Shown here one piece after another: positions 1-6,219 of a stretch of DNA of 13,283 bases. Origin of the DNA: an uncultured bacterium. GTDB lineage: Bacteria > Cyanobacteriota > Vampirovibrionia > Gastranaerophilales > Gastranaerophilaceae. The DNA lies in NCBI GenBank assembly GCA_902782905.1, contig CACZPB010000180.1:1-13283 (forward strand). Direction: 5' to 3'. The notes under the pieces are model-generated. The model saw only the letters and a list, made by a program, of their open reading frames with translations. It made no database searches and was not told the origin of the DNA. The position numbers and the translations under genes are program-made. Each line of letters starts with the position of its first letter. Position 1 is the stretch's first letter.

Positions 1-112
1 AAAATGCTATTTCAGCACCTGCTTCGTGCAATTGCTTAGCAATTCCGTATGCAATACCATGAGTATTTGATACACCGAAAATTATACCTTTTTTACCTTT
101 CATCAAATCCAT
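1..112 (-). CDS. fabI: Enoyl-[acyl-carrier-protein] reductase FabI, N-terminal fragment
   Basis: Only the first 37 codons are inside the window; the rest lies beyond the left edge. The start reads M-D-L-M-K-G-K-K-G-I-I-F-G-V-S-N-T-H-G-I-A-Y-G-I-A, followed by H-E-A-G-A-E-I-A-F. This is the atypical short-chain dehydrogenase Rossmann start of FabI, whose family form is GLL-x-GK-x-G-x-(I/L)-x-GVAN-x-x-SIA-x-GIA. FabI catalyses the NAD(P)H-dependent last step of each fatty-acid elongation round (type II FAS) in the cytoplasm. The ATG at 110-112 is chosen because AGAAGGAG sits about 7 nt upstream; a second in-frame ATG three codons on has no such site. Another SDR is possible from so short a stretch, but the G-V-S-N...G-I-A-Y-G-I-A pattern argues for FabI. 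It has its own promoter at 146-174. Confidence 0.85.
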   Translation of the reverse strand, partial: MDLMKGKKGIIFGVSNTHGIAYGIAKQLHEAGAEIAF

Positions 113-145
113 AAATCTACTCCTTCTTATAATTTTGACATGATT

Positions 146-174
146 AAGATACCAAAAAAACAGCAATAAAGCAA
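146..174 (-). promoter_or_regulatory. Candidate fabI promoter (extended -10)
   Basis: Read on the minus strand: TTGCTT, 17-bp spacer, TATCTT, with TGG directly before the -10 hexamer (TGN extended -10). Predicted transcript start near 139 leaves a leader of about 27 nt containing the AGAAGGAG ribosome site. Both hexamers match consensus at only 4 of 6 positions, so the call rests mainly on spacing, the TG motif and position. Confidence 0.5.
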
Positions 175-184
175 TAAGTTATAA

Positions 185-214
185 TTTGTCTGCCGACAGT
201 TGGTCTACGTGCGT
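185..214. repeat. 30-bp direct repeat, copy A
   Basis: Bases 185-214 are identical to 287-316, beginning TTTGTCTGCCGACAG and ending CTACGTGCGT. The period is 102 bp, so one 102-bp unit is followed by a partial second one. The repeat is noticeably GC-richer than the surroundings. Its start, GTCTGCC (188-194), also occurs inverted as GGCAGAC at 248-254, between the two copies, and GTGGTCAC (232-239) is nearly complementary to GTAACCAC (276-283), so the block could fold. It lies directly upstream of the fabI promoter. Confidence 0.85.
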
Positions 215-286
215 TTCATCGCGCTAAGCTTGTGGTCACACGAAAGAGGCAGACTGGGAATTCTGTTTTTTGTTAGTAACCACGCT

Positions 287-316
287 TTTGTCTGCCGACA
301 GTTGGTCTACGTGCGT
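287..316. repeat. 30-bp direct repeat, copy B
   Basis: Exact second copy of the 30 bp at 185-214, 72 bp after the end of the first. It ends just before the flagellin terminator. No open reading frame covers the block, and two copies with a 72-bp gap do not make a CRISPR array. Confidence 0.85.
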
Positions 317-324
317 AGCACAAT

Positions 325-351
325 AAAAAGAGATTGAATTTCTCCAATCTC
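325..351 (-). terminator. Rho-independent terminator of the flagellin gene
   Basis: On the minus strand GAGATTG, loop GAGAAATT, CAATCTC (7-bp stem) is followed at once by TTTTT. It lies 45 bp beyond the flagellin stop codon and is oriented to end that transcript before the fabI region. Confidence 0.8.
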
Positions 352-395
352 ATATATAAGTACATATCCCAATCAACAACAATTTAATTAAAATT

Positions 396-1247
396 TTATA
401 ACAAGTTCAGCGCTACAGAAGGTGATTGGTTAGCAGTCGCTAAAAGTGTAGCTGAAGCTTGCTGTAATATTTGAGCTTGAATATACTGCGACGAAACAGC
501 TGCAATATCGGCATCACGAATCGTAGATAGTGATGAAGTGATATTCTCTGACTGAACCGTTAGAGCTGAAGCTGCTGATGACACTCTGTTTTGCGCTGCA
601 CCAATATTTGTAACACGTGCTGAAATATTGTTTATGGCATTATCAACTACTGTAAGTTTTGATGCAATATCTGTACCCGCTACAGTCCAGTTTTCTGTAA
701 ACTTATCAATGGATGCAATTCCCAAAAGCGCAGTTGCAGTCGCTTTCGCAAAAAGAGACGATGCCAGCGTAATAACACTGTTTGCATCATTTTTTATACC
801 TATTTGTAATTTAATAGCCGTAGGATTTTCCTTCATCAAACTAATACCGTTATATTCAGTATTAGCAGAAATTCTCGATATTTCATCTAAACGAGCATTA
901 ATTTCTGTTACTATAGCATTTATTGAAGCAGAACCATAAGTTCCGTTTGCAGCCTGTTCGGTCAAATCTCTCACTCTTTGCAAATGAGAAGTTATTAAAC
1001 TATAGTTTTCTTCTGCTGTTGTAAGCATATCACTACCCATAGCAGCATTGTCTGACGCAATATCAATTGAACCTAATTTTGTAACCCAATTATTTGCGAT
1101 AGAAAAACCTGCTGCATCATCACCAGCATGGTTAATCTTATAACCTGTTGTCATGCGTTCAATTGCTGTATTTAAAGCATTGGTAGCAGAACTTAAGTTC
1201 TTTTGCACAAGCAAAGACTGCAAATTTGTCGTAATAGTCAGAGCCAT
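396..1247 (-). CDS. fliC: Flagellin (D0/D1 only)
   Basis: Structural subunit of the flagellar filament, exported through the flagellar type III apparatus (hence no signal peptide). At 283 aa it is short: the N-terminal helical domain (about 1-140, beginning MALTITTNLQSLLVQKNL, with the flagellin motif GDDAAGFSIA at 42-51) and the C-terminal domain (about 195-283, R-D-A-D-I-A-A near 244-250 and ending A-L-N-L-L) are joined by only about 50 residues, so surface domains D2/D3 are missing. The D1 stretch QRVRDL (90-95) and E115 correspond to Salmonella FliC R90, L94 and E114, the TLR5-contact residues. The start is supported by AAAGG 6 nt upstream. No other flagellar gene is in the window, so it is transcribed alone or with the gene behind it, and ends at the 325-351 terminator. 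FlgL also shares these ends but is less likely given the canonical flagellin motifs. Confidence 0.93.
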   Translation of the reverse strand: MALTITTNLQSLLVQKNLSSATNALNTAIERMTTGYKINHAGDDAAGFSIANNWVTKLGSIDIASDNAAMGSDMLTTAEENYSLITSHLQRVRDLTEQAANGTYGSASINAIVTEINARLDEISRISANTEYNGISLMKENPTAIKLQIGIKNDANSVITLASSLFAKATATALLGIASIDKFTENWTVAGTDIASKLTVVDNAINNISARVTNIGAAQNRVSSAASALTVQSENITSSLSTIRDADIAAVSSQYIQAQILQQASATLLATANQSPSVALNLL

Positions 1248-1263
1248 TCTAAACCTTTCTTAA

Positions 1264-1285
1264 GCACTGTCAAAAGTTGACATGC
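1264..1285 (-). promoter_or_regulatory. Hairpin in the flagellin mRNA leader, next to the ribosome site
   Basis: TGTCAA, CTT, TTGACA (1268-1282) is a perfect 6-bp inverted repeat that extends to 9 bp with one bulged base (1264-1285). It ends about 6 nt before the AAAGG ribosome site of the flagellin gene. It could act as an mRNA structure controlling translation or, as DNA, as an operator. What binds it cannot be seen. Confidence 0.45.
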
Positions 1286-1314
1286 TTTTTCCCTAATCAA
1301 TAATTTCTCTCTCA

Positions 1315-1353
1315 AGTTATATAACTAACACATATCTTGATATACATATTATA
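1315..1353 (-). promoter_or_regulatory. Candidate flagellin promoter -10 with downstream palindromes
   Basis: A TATAAT hexamer lies at 1348-1353 on the minus strand, about 100 nt upstream of the flagellin ATG, without a convincing -35. Immediately downstream are ATATC-TT-GATAT (1332-1343) and the 12-bp palindrome AGTTATATAACT (1315-1326), which would overlap the start of transcription. I see no sigma-28 type sequence (TAAA, then GCCGATAA). AT-rich palindromes arise easily in such DNA, so this is tentative. Confidence 0.35.
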
Positions 1354-1400
1354 GAATAGCTCAATAAAAATTACACCATGCTGCAAAATATTTTTTACAA

Positions 1401-1799
1401 TTATTTACAATTTATCGTTAATTTATTTAAAAAATCGTTTACTACATTGGCAGGAATGGTCTTTTTATAATGCTTGCACAAGCTCTTTAAATTTTCTTTA
1501 AAGAGTTTGAATGGTGTAATATCTCCGTACTGTACAGTTTCATTTTTTAACAAAGATCCCAACTCCGAAATGTCTTCTTTTTTCATATTAGAAATTGTAT
1601 CTGTAAAGCTTTTATCATAACAAACCATGTCCAAATAGCAACCCATAGATGTTTTGTTTGTCATTTCCATAATACTCCTGTCTACAGGGCGCGGCCCAAA
1701 GGAAGCAGCTCTTGAATATTCCGCTGCTCTTGCACACATTGCGGCTTTTTTTAGACCATATATTACTTCATTTTTGCCATTGAAAGATATTTTATTCAT
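1401..1799 (-). CDS. Hypothetical protein, 132 aa
   Basis: I do not recognise a family. The start is well supported: CGGAG lies 8 nt before the ATG. The protein begins M-N-K-I-S-F-N-G-K and continues with an Ala/Arg-rich stretch (about 17-33) and a Cys/Met-containing middle; the C-terminal third is Lys-rich and helical in character. There is no signal peptide or membrane segment. A short N-terminal I-S-F-x-G motif is, in my recollection, common on small unclassified proteins of Gastranaerophilales; this is not verified here. It is divergent from the sugar kinase across a 93-bp intergenic region and upstream of flagellin on the same strand. I see no terminator between it and flagellin, so some read-through is possible. 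Confidence 0.75.
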   Translation of the reverse strand: MNKISFNGKNEVIYGLKKAAMCARAAEYSRAASFGPRPVDRSIMEMTNKTSMGCYLDMVCYDKSFTDTISNMKKEDISELGSLLKNETVQYGDITPFKLFKENLKSLCKHYKKTIPANVVNDFLNKLTINCK

Positions 1800-1851
1800 T
1801 CTTATTTCTCCGTTTATAAAATATAAAAACTCCTAAAAATAAATTTTGCTA

Positions 1852-1870
1852 TTAATTATGATATAATTAA
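1852..1870 (+). promoter_or_regulatory. Extended -10 promoter within a palindrome, upstream of the sugar kinase
   Basis: TGATATAAT (1859-1867) is a TGN extended -10 box, 25 nt before the kinase ATG. It sits inside the inverted repeat TTAATTAT-GAT-ATAATTAA (1852-1870, perfect 8-bp arms), centred between two divergent genes. The palindrome may be an operator or simply a symmetric AT-rich promoter serving both directions. No good -35 is visible. Confidence 0.55.
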
Positions 1871-1892
1871 AAAAAGTAGAGAGGATAATGGA

Positions 1893-2939
1893 ATGGAAAA
1901 AGTTATAACTATCGGAAGCGCAACAATGGATGTTTTTGTAGAGTGCGATGAGGCAAATATCGTATCAGTATGTACAAAAGACCACAATAAAGATTTTATG
2001 AGTTACCCATACGGTTCAAAGATTGATATTTCTGATTTTTCATCAAAAGTCGGCGGAGGCGGTGTTAATACAGCATGCAATTTTGCGAACTTAGGATTTG
2101 AAACTTCTGCCATCTTTAAAATCGGTGAAGATATATATTCAGATGGTATATTGGAATTTTTCAAGCAACATAACGTCAACTTGAGCCATATTATTCAAAA
2201 AAAGGATACTTCTACAGGATTTTCTATAATCTTGCTCAGTTTCCAAGGCGACAGAACAGTTTTGGCACATAGGGGCGCTAATGCTGAGATAAGAGAAGAA
2301 GAAATAGATTTTGAGGCCGTAAAAAATGCTGATTTTATATATGTAGCACCACTAAACGGAGAGTCAAATGCCGTTATAGAGCCTCTCGTAGATTTTGCGC
2401 ATAAAAACAACATAATAATTTGCTTTAACGCAGGTACAACAAGCTTAAAGAAAGGACGCAAGCATTTAGACAAAATTTTAAAATATGCTCATGTTGTTGT
2501 TATGAATAAAGAAGAAGCCATGATGGCAACCGGTATACAAGTCAGACCGGATACAAAAACAGAAAAATTCTCACATGACTTGGTGCACACAGATATAAAA
2601 AGAATGCTTGAAACACTTAAGGTTATGGAATATCAAGTTATTGTTATTACTGACGGAAGCAAAGGTGCATACGCTTATGACGGTAAAAAATATTATTTCT
2701 GTCCTACATACAATGAATTTCCTGTTGTTTCAACTCTCGGTGCCGGAGATGCTTTTGCTTCAACATTCTGCGGAACTTTAAAGAGAACGAACATTGATAT
2801 CGGCAAGTCTCTTATGTACGCATCCGTAAACTCAGGAAGTGTTGTTTCTAAGTTCGGTGCAACTGAAGGTTTATTAACGTTTGAAGAAATAGAAAAAGAG
2901 CTCAGCGCGCATTCTAACTACACATATTTCGAATGCTAA
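1893..2939 (+). CDS. PfkB-family carbohydrate (ribokinase-like) kinase
   Basis: Cytoplasmic kinase that phosphorylates a sugar or nucleoside with ATP; the substrate cannot be told from sequence alone. At 348 aa it is slightly longer than ribokinase (about 310). The Gly-rich substrate motif VGGGGVNTACNFANLG spans 53-68. The phosphate/Mg motif N-K-E-E is at 205-208. PfkB signature 2, T-L-G-A-G-D-A-F, spans 281-288 with the presumed catalytic base D286. The position usually occupied by Asp in D-T-x-G-A-G-D is Ser280 here. The ATG at 1893 follows GAGAGG by about 8 nt; an earlier ATG at 1888 is out of frame. It is the first gene of a plus-strand unit and is followed after 28 bp by the PD-(D/E)XK nuclease gene. 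Confidence 0.9.
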   Translation: MEKVITIGSATMDVFVECDEANIVSVCTKDHNKDFMSYPYGSKIDISDFSSKVGGGGVNTACNFANLGFETSAIFKIGEDIYSDGILEFFKQHNVNLSHIIQKKDTSTGFSIILLSFQGDRTVLAHRGANAEIREEEIDFEAVKNADFIYVAPLNGESNAVIEPLVDFAHKNNIIICFNAGTTSLKKGRKHLDKILKYAHVVVMNKEEAMMATGIQVRPDTKTEKFSHDLVHTDIKRMLETLKVMEYQVIVITDGSKGAYAYDGKKYYFCPTYNEFPVVSTLGAGDAFASTFCGTLKRTNIDIGKSLMYASVNSGSVVSKFGATEGLLTFEEIEKELSAHSNYTYFEC

Positions 2940-2967
2940 ATAACAATCGGTATGGGGGTGTAGTGAT

Positions 2968-3612
2968 TTGTCTTTGAGCAAACATAACATAAAACTATTT
3001 TCACCGAACATGCTTAAAACTTTTGAACTTTGCGCCAAAAAGTTTTATTTTAAGTATATTAAAAACATAAATATGCCGGTTGATGATGATATTTTTGAGC
3101 TGGGCAAAAATATTCACGCACTCGCTTCTTACTACCTAAAAAAAGAAAACACTGAAAAAATGGAAATGGCGCTTAATAGCAAAGAAGCAGCTATTTGGGA
3201 ATACTTAAAAAATTCTCAATATTTTTCATATTCGGTTATCAGCACAGAATACTCTCTAACAGTAAAAGTTGCAGACTATTTTTTCGGCGGCAGACTGGAT
3301 GCTCTGCTTAAAAATGGTGACAGATATTATATTTTAGACTACAAAACTGGCAGTGTGCCACAAGGTGCCAAATACGATTATCAGACTATGATATATATGC
3401 TTGCAGTAAAAGAATTTTTTAAAAATGATAATGTCACATTTGTTTATCTTGATTTAAAAAACAGAGATGAACTAACAATCGAGCTTACGCCGGAACTTGA
3501 GATAGAGTACAGACTACGACTTGAAAAAGCAGCAGATAGAATTAACAAACTGGATATAAACAACAAAAAAAATAATGAATGTAAATGTGAATACTCAATC
3601 ATTTGTTACTAG
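2968..3612 (+). CDS. PD-(D/E)XK nuclease, RecB/Cas4-like, with a C-terminal cysteine cluster
   Basis: Single-domain nuclease of the PDDEXK_1 type (RecB/AddB/Cas4 superfamily), 214 aa. Visible motifs: F-S-P-N-M-L...F-E-L-C (11-22); GKNIH with H50; G-G-R-L-D-A-L with D111; Y-I-L-D-Y-K-T-G with D124 and K126; and the Q-x-x-x-Y motif Y-D-Y-Q-T-M-I-Y (136-143). One cysteine near the N-terminus (C22) plus C205-x-C207-x5-C213 at the extreme C-terminus resembles the four-Cys 4Fe-4S arrangement of Cas4 and AddB, although the first C-terminal spacing (CxC, not CxxC) is unusual. The start is TTG at 2968, chosen because GGGGGTG lies 7 nt upstream; the first in-frame ATG (codon 15) would remove part of the FSP motif. 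There are no cas genes nearby, so a repair or recombination role is more likely than CRISPR adaptation. It is probably co-transcribed with the kinase. Confidence 0.85.
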   Translation: MSLSKHNIKLFSPNMLKTFELCAKKFYFKYIKNINMPVDDDIFELGKNIHALASYYLKKENTEKMEMALNSKEAAIWEYLKNSQYFSYSVISTEYSLTVKVADYFFGGRLDALLKNGDRYYILDYKTGSVPQGAKYDYQTMIYMLAVKEFFKNDNVTFVYLDLKNRDELTIELTPELEIEYRLRLEKAADRINKLDINNKKNNECKCEYSIICY

Positions 3613-3638
3613 AAATTCTTTTTAAGCGAACCCCATTG

Positions 3639-3647
3639 TGATATAAT
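3639..3647 (+). promoter_or_regulatory. Extended -10 promoter of tatD, predicting a leaderless mRNA
   Basis: TGATATAAT (3639-3647) is the same nonamer as in front of the sugar kinase. Only seven bases (CAAAACT) separate it from the tatD ATG at 3655, and there is no Shine-Dalgarno sequence. Transcription should start at or within one base of the start codon. Confidence 0.6.
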
Positions 3648-3654
3648 CAAAACT

Positions 3655-4422
3655 ATGAAAGATTATTTAATAGATACACACGCCCATATAGATATGCTTG
3701 AAGATGAACTGCAAACGATTCTTGAAGATATGAAAAATTTTTCTGTCAAAAAGGTGATAATTCCTTCAGTAGAAATTGGCACACAAGATAAGATTGTAGA
3801 AATAGCAAATAAAAATGAAAATATATATTGTATGGTAGGCTTGTTTCCAACAGAGGCACGAACATATACCGAAGAATTTGAATCTCACATGATAAATCTC
3901 TCTCAAAACAACAAAAAAATTGTTGCAGTCGGAGAAATAGGATTAGATTATTATTGGGACAAGTCTTTTACCGACATTCAAAAGGAAGTCTTTATAAAAC
4001 AAATTGAAATGGCTAACAGATTAAATTTGCCAATAGTAGTCCACGATAGAGATGCACATAAAGATTGCTTAGATATTTTAAAAGAGTATAACAAAAATTC
4101 ACAGATTTTGTTTCATTGTTTTTCAGGCAGCGTTGAATTCATGAGAGAATGCACAAAAGAAGGCTGGTATATTGCTATAGGCGGAGTTGTTACATTCAAA
4201 AATGCAGTAAAAATTAAAGATGTAGCAAAAGAAGTTCCGCTTGAGCGCTTGGTTTTGGAAACGGATTCGCCATATCTAACGCCTGTTCCTTACAGAGGAA
4301 AGCCAAACAAGCCTGCATACGTAAAGTATGTAGCAGAAGAAATTTCATCTTTAAGAAACATGCCGGTAAATGAACTTATTGATATTACAACAACTAATGC
4401 AGAAAGGTTCTTTGGGATTTGA
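3655..4422 (+). CDS. tatD: TatD-family metal-dependent hydrolase/nuclease
   Basis: Cytoplasmic TIM-barrel hydrolase of the amidohydrolase superfamily; characterised TatD proteins are 3'-5' exonucleases acting on DNA/RNA. The 255-aa length is usual. All metal ligands are visible: H9 and H11 in D-T-H-A-H, E94 in G-E-I-G-L-D-Y, H130 in V-V-H-D-R, H154 in F-H-C-F-S-G, and D204 in L-E-T-D-S-P-Y-L-T-P, followed by the family's P-x-R-G-K-x-N-x-P. The segment usually reading G-x-H-P-H is G-L-F-P-T (62-66) here, a departure from E. coli TatD. The ATG at 3655 has no ribosome site but follows an extended -10 box at leaderless distance. The stop overlaps the tlyA start, so the two are translationally linked. 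The TatD-associated radical SAM gene lies about 1.8 kb downstream on the other strand. Confidence 0.93.
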   Translation: MKDYLIDTHAHIDMLEDELQTILEDMKNFSVKKVIIPSVEIGTQDKIVEIANKNENIYCMVGLFPTEARTYTEEFESHMINLSQNNKKIVAVGEIGLDYYWDKSFTDIQKEVFIKQIEMANRLNLPIVVHDRDAHKDCLDILKEYNKNSQILFHCFSGSVEFMRECTKEGWYIAIGGVVTFKNAVKIKDVAKEVPLERLVLETDSPYLTPVPYRGKPNKPAYVKYVAEEISSLRNMPVNELIDITTTNAERFFGI

Positions 4423-5228
4423 AAAAAGAGAGATTAGATAAAGTTCTTGTTGATTTAGGCTACTTTGAGAACAAAAGCAAAGCTTCAGCAGCAATACTAG
4501 CCGGCAATGTAATGATTGGGACAGAAGTTATAACGAAGGCAGGATATCAAATTGATTCTTCGAAAGAATATGATTTCAAGGTAAAAACGATGCCTTACGT
4601 ATCAAGAGGCGGCTTTAAACTTAAAAAAGCACTAGACGCATTCGATTTTTCACCAAAAGACAGAGTTTGTTTTGATGCCGGTGCTTCAACAGGCGGATTT
4701 ACGGATTGCCTTTTACAAAACGGAGCTAAATACGTCTATGCAGTAGATGTAGGTTATGGGCAACTTGACTGGAAAATAAGAAGCAGCGAAAAGGTTAAAA
4801 CAATAGAAAAAACAAATCTTAAGCTATGTTCTTATGACGATATATATGCAGAAGGTGAGAGTGTTGCGGATTTACTTGTATCGGACCTTTCTTTTATATC
4901 ACTAACAAAAGTTTTGCCGAATCTTAAAACACTTTTGAGTTCTGAGTTTCATGAAATGATATGCCTTATCAAACCTCAGTTTGAAGCAGGGAAGGAGCTT
5001 GTTGAAAAAGGCGGAGTTGTCAGAGACAAGAATACTCACCTACAAGTCATAAACAATGTACTTGATTGTGCAAAATCACTTGGCTATATAGTTAAAGGGC
5101 TCACATATTCTTCTATAAAAGGGCCAGCCGGTAATATTGAATACTTGGTTTGGCTTGCTACATCCGGAGAAGGTTCTGAACCTGATATACGAGAAATTGT
5201 TGAGACTGCACACCACAATTTGGATTAA
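4419..5228 (+). CDS. tlyA: TlyA-family rRNA 2'-O-methyltransferase (S4 domain plus FtsJ-like)
   Basis: SAM-dependent methyltransferase; characterised TlyA methylates 2'-O of C1920 in 23S rRNA, and in some types C1409 in 16S rRNA, which governs sensitivity to capreomycin and viomycin. An N-terminal S4 RNA-binding domain (about 1-58, starting K-K-E-R-L-D-K-V-L-V-D-L-G) precedes the Rossmann methyltransferase domain with SAM motif F-D-A-G-A-S-T-G-G-F-T-D (85-96). K67, D156, K185 and E241 line up with the K-D-K-E catalytic tetrad. At 269 aa it has family length. The start is TTG at 4419, inside the tatD stop (TTGA overlap), with AGAAAGG 11 nt upstream, so it is probably translated by coupling. 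Its TAA is 2 bp from the stop of the convergent gene. Confidence 0.92.
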   Translation: MKKERLDKVLVDLGYFENKSKASAAILAGNVMIGTEVITKAGYQIDSSKEYDFKVKTMPYVSRGGFKLKKALDAFDFSPKDRVCFDAGASTGGFTDCLLQNGAKYVYAVDVGYGQLDWKIRSSEKVKTIEKTNLKLCSYDDIYAEGESVADLLVSDLSFISLTKVLPNLKTLLSSEFHEMICLIKPQFEAGKELVEKGGVVRDKNTHLQVINNVLDCAKSLGYIVKGLTYSSIKGPAGNIEYLVWLATSGEGSEPDIREIVETAHHNLD

Positions 5229-5230
5229 GT

Positions 5231-5584
5231 CTATTTTAGCTTTGGTGCGAATTTTTTGTTCCAATAATCAGCCCATTCATGCATTTTTTGCAAAACATCC
5301 GGACGATTAATAATTCGTTCAAAAACTGCACTTCTTGCACCGCTTGGATAGCTTCTGTCTTTTGGAAGCACCTCTAACTCGAACATTTTATTTCGGTCTG
5401 AATATTCCAAGAGCATATCTACATTTGGGAGCTTGTTCATTCCCTGACGCTGCATTAATTTCTTCATATAAACATATTCATTAACAATGCGCTTTGGGCA
5501 ATTAGGATTTTTAAGAACCATCATTGCATTTTCGCCTGTAAACATTTTACCGAAACTAGGTTGAGAACCACATACTGTATTCAA
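5231..5584 (-). CDS. Hypothetical protein, 117 aa
   Basis: Not assigned to a family. It is basic and Met-rich, with no signal peptide or membrane segment. It begins M-N-T-V-C-G-S-Q-P-S-F-G-K-M-F-T-G, and the C-terminal half is probably helical (M-H-E-W-A-D-Y-W-N-K-K near the end). The start is TTG at 5582-5584, chosen because AAGGAG precedes it by 7 nt. It is the last gene of a minus-strand unit (radical SAM, maf, this gene), 47 bp after the maf stop. Its stop is 2 bp from that of convergent tlyA with no terminator between, so the 3' ends of the two mRNAs very likely overlap. The F-G/F-T-G start loosely resembles that of the 132-aa hypothetical at 1401-1799. Confidence 0.75.
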   Translation of the reverse strand: MNTVCGSQPSFGKMFTGENAMMVLKNPNCPKRIVNEYVYMKKLMQRQGMNKLPNVDMLLEYSDRNKMFELEVLPKDRSYPSGARSAVFERIINRPDVLQKMHEWADYWNKKFAPKLK

Positions 5585-5631
5585 AACAAAACTCCTTATA
5601 CATCATATAAAAACCGTAAAATATTTTTTTG

Positions 5632-6207
5632 CTAGATATTATATTCAAGTTTTGCAAGAACAGTCTTGACAGCTTCAGGACAGAGACCGACAATATTTTC
5701 AAAGCTTCCTTCGTACTTGTCAATGTAACCTTCAGGTAATTCTTGTATTCCATAGCTCCCCGCTTTATCAAGAGGATTAAAATTGTCTATGTAATAGTGT
5801 ATCATCTCATCTGTCCATGGAGTAAACTTAACATAACTGGTGGTCGAAATACTGACTGCTTTGTTAATCTTTTTGTTTATCGCACAAATTGCAGTTACGA
5901 CAGAGTGTGTTTCACCTGAAAGTTCTTTAAGCATTTCAAAAGCTACTTCTTTGGTATGAGGTTTGCCAAGTATTTTACCCCTGTGTACAACTACAGTATC
6001 AGCTGCAAACACGAGTGATTCATTATCAACTCTCCTGTACACATCCAAACACTTTTGAGTTGCAATATCCTCTATTTTTTCGTAGCTGAATTCATCCGAA
6101 TCAGTTTTCTCATCATAATTGGACGGAATAACCTCAAACTTTAACCCCATATCAGTAAATATTTTTTTTCTTCTCGGAGAGTTTGACGCTAATATAAGTT
6201 TAACCAT
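5632..6207 (-). CDS. maf: Maf/YhdE-type nucleoside triphosphate pyrophosphatase
   Basis: Hydrolyses non-canonical or excess nucleoside triphosphates to monophosphates (house-cleaning; Maf is also linked to septum control). Motifs, numbered from the chosen start: A-S-N-S-P-R-R (7-13), A-A-D-T-V-V with catalytic D70, G-K-P (81-83), L-S-G-E-T-H-S-V (97-103), and K-A-G-S-Y-G-I-Q (148-155). The last is typical of the dTTP/UTP-specific YhdE branch rather than the m7GTP-specific YceF branch. The usual V-G-L-P near the C-terminus reads V-G-L-C-P. I start at the ATG at 6205-6207 (191 aa): the ribosome site AAGGG is 9 nt upstream of it but directly touches the alternative ATG at 6214-6216 (194 aa). That site overlaps the stop codon of the upstream radical SAM gene, indicating one operon. 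Confidence 0.93.
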   Translation of the reverse strand: MVKLILASNSPRRKKIFTDMGLKFEVIPSNYDEKTDSDEFSYEKIEDIATQKCLDVYRRVDNESLVFAADTVVVHRGKILGKPHTKEVAFEMLKELSGETHSVVTAICAINKKINKAVSISTTSYVKFTPWTDEMIHYYIDNFNPLDKAGSYGIQELPEGYIDKYEGSFENIVGLCPEAVKTVLAKLEYNI

Positions 6208-6219
6208 TAATGCCATCCC

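Noticed and set aside
185..316. CRISPR-like array from the two 30-bp repeats
   Set aside because: Only two repeat copies with a 72-bp gap; no further unit on either side, no leader and no cas genes. The nearby Cas4-like nuclease is 2.6 kb away with its own motif differences.
628..939. Plus-strand reading frame opposite flagellin
   Set aside because: Antisense shadow of a clear flagellin gene; no ribosome site and implausible composition.
1380..1425. Short repeat TTTACAATT twice near the end of the 132-aa gene
   Set aside because: Low-complexity AT-rich sequence; too short to call a repeat or terminator.
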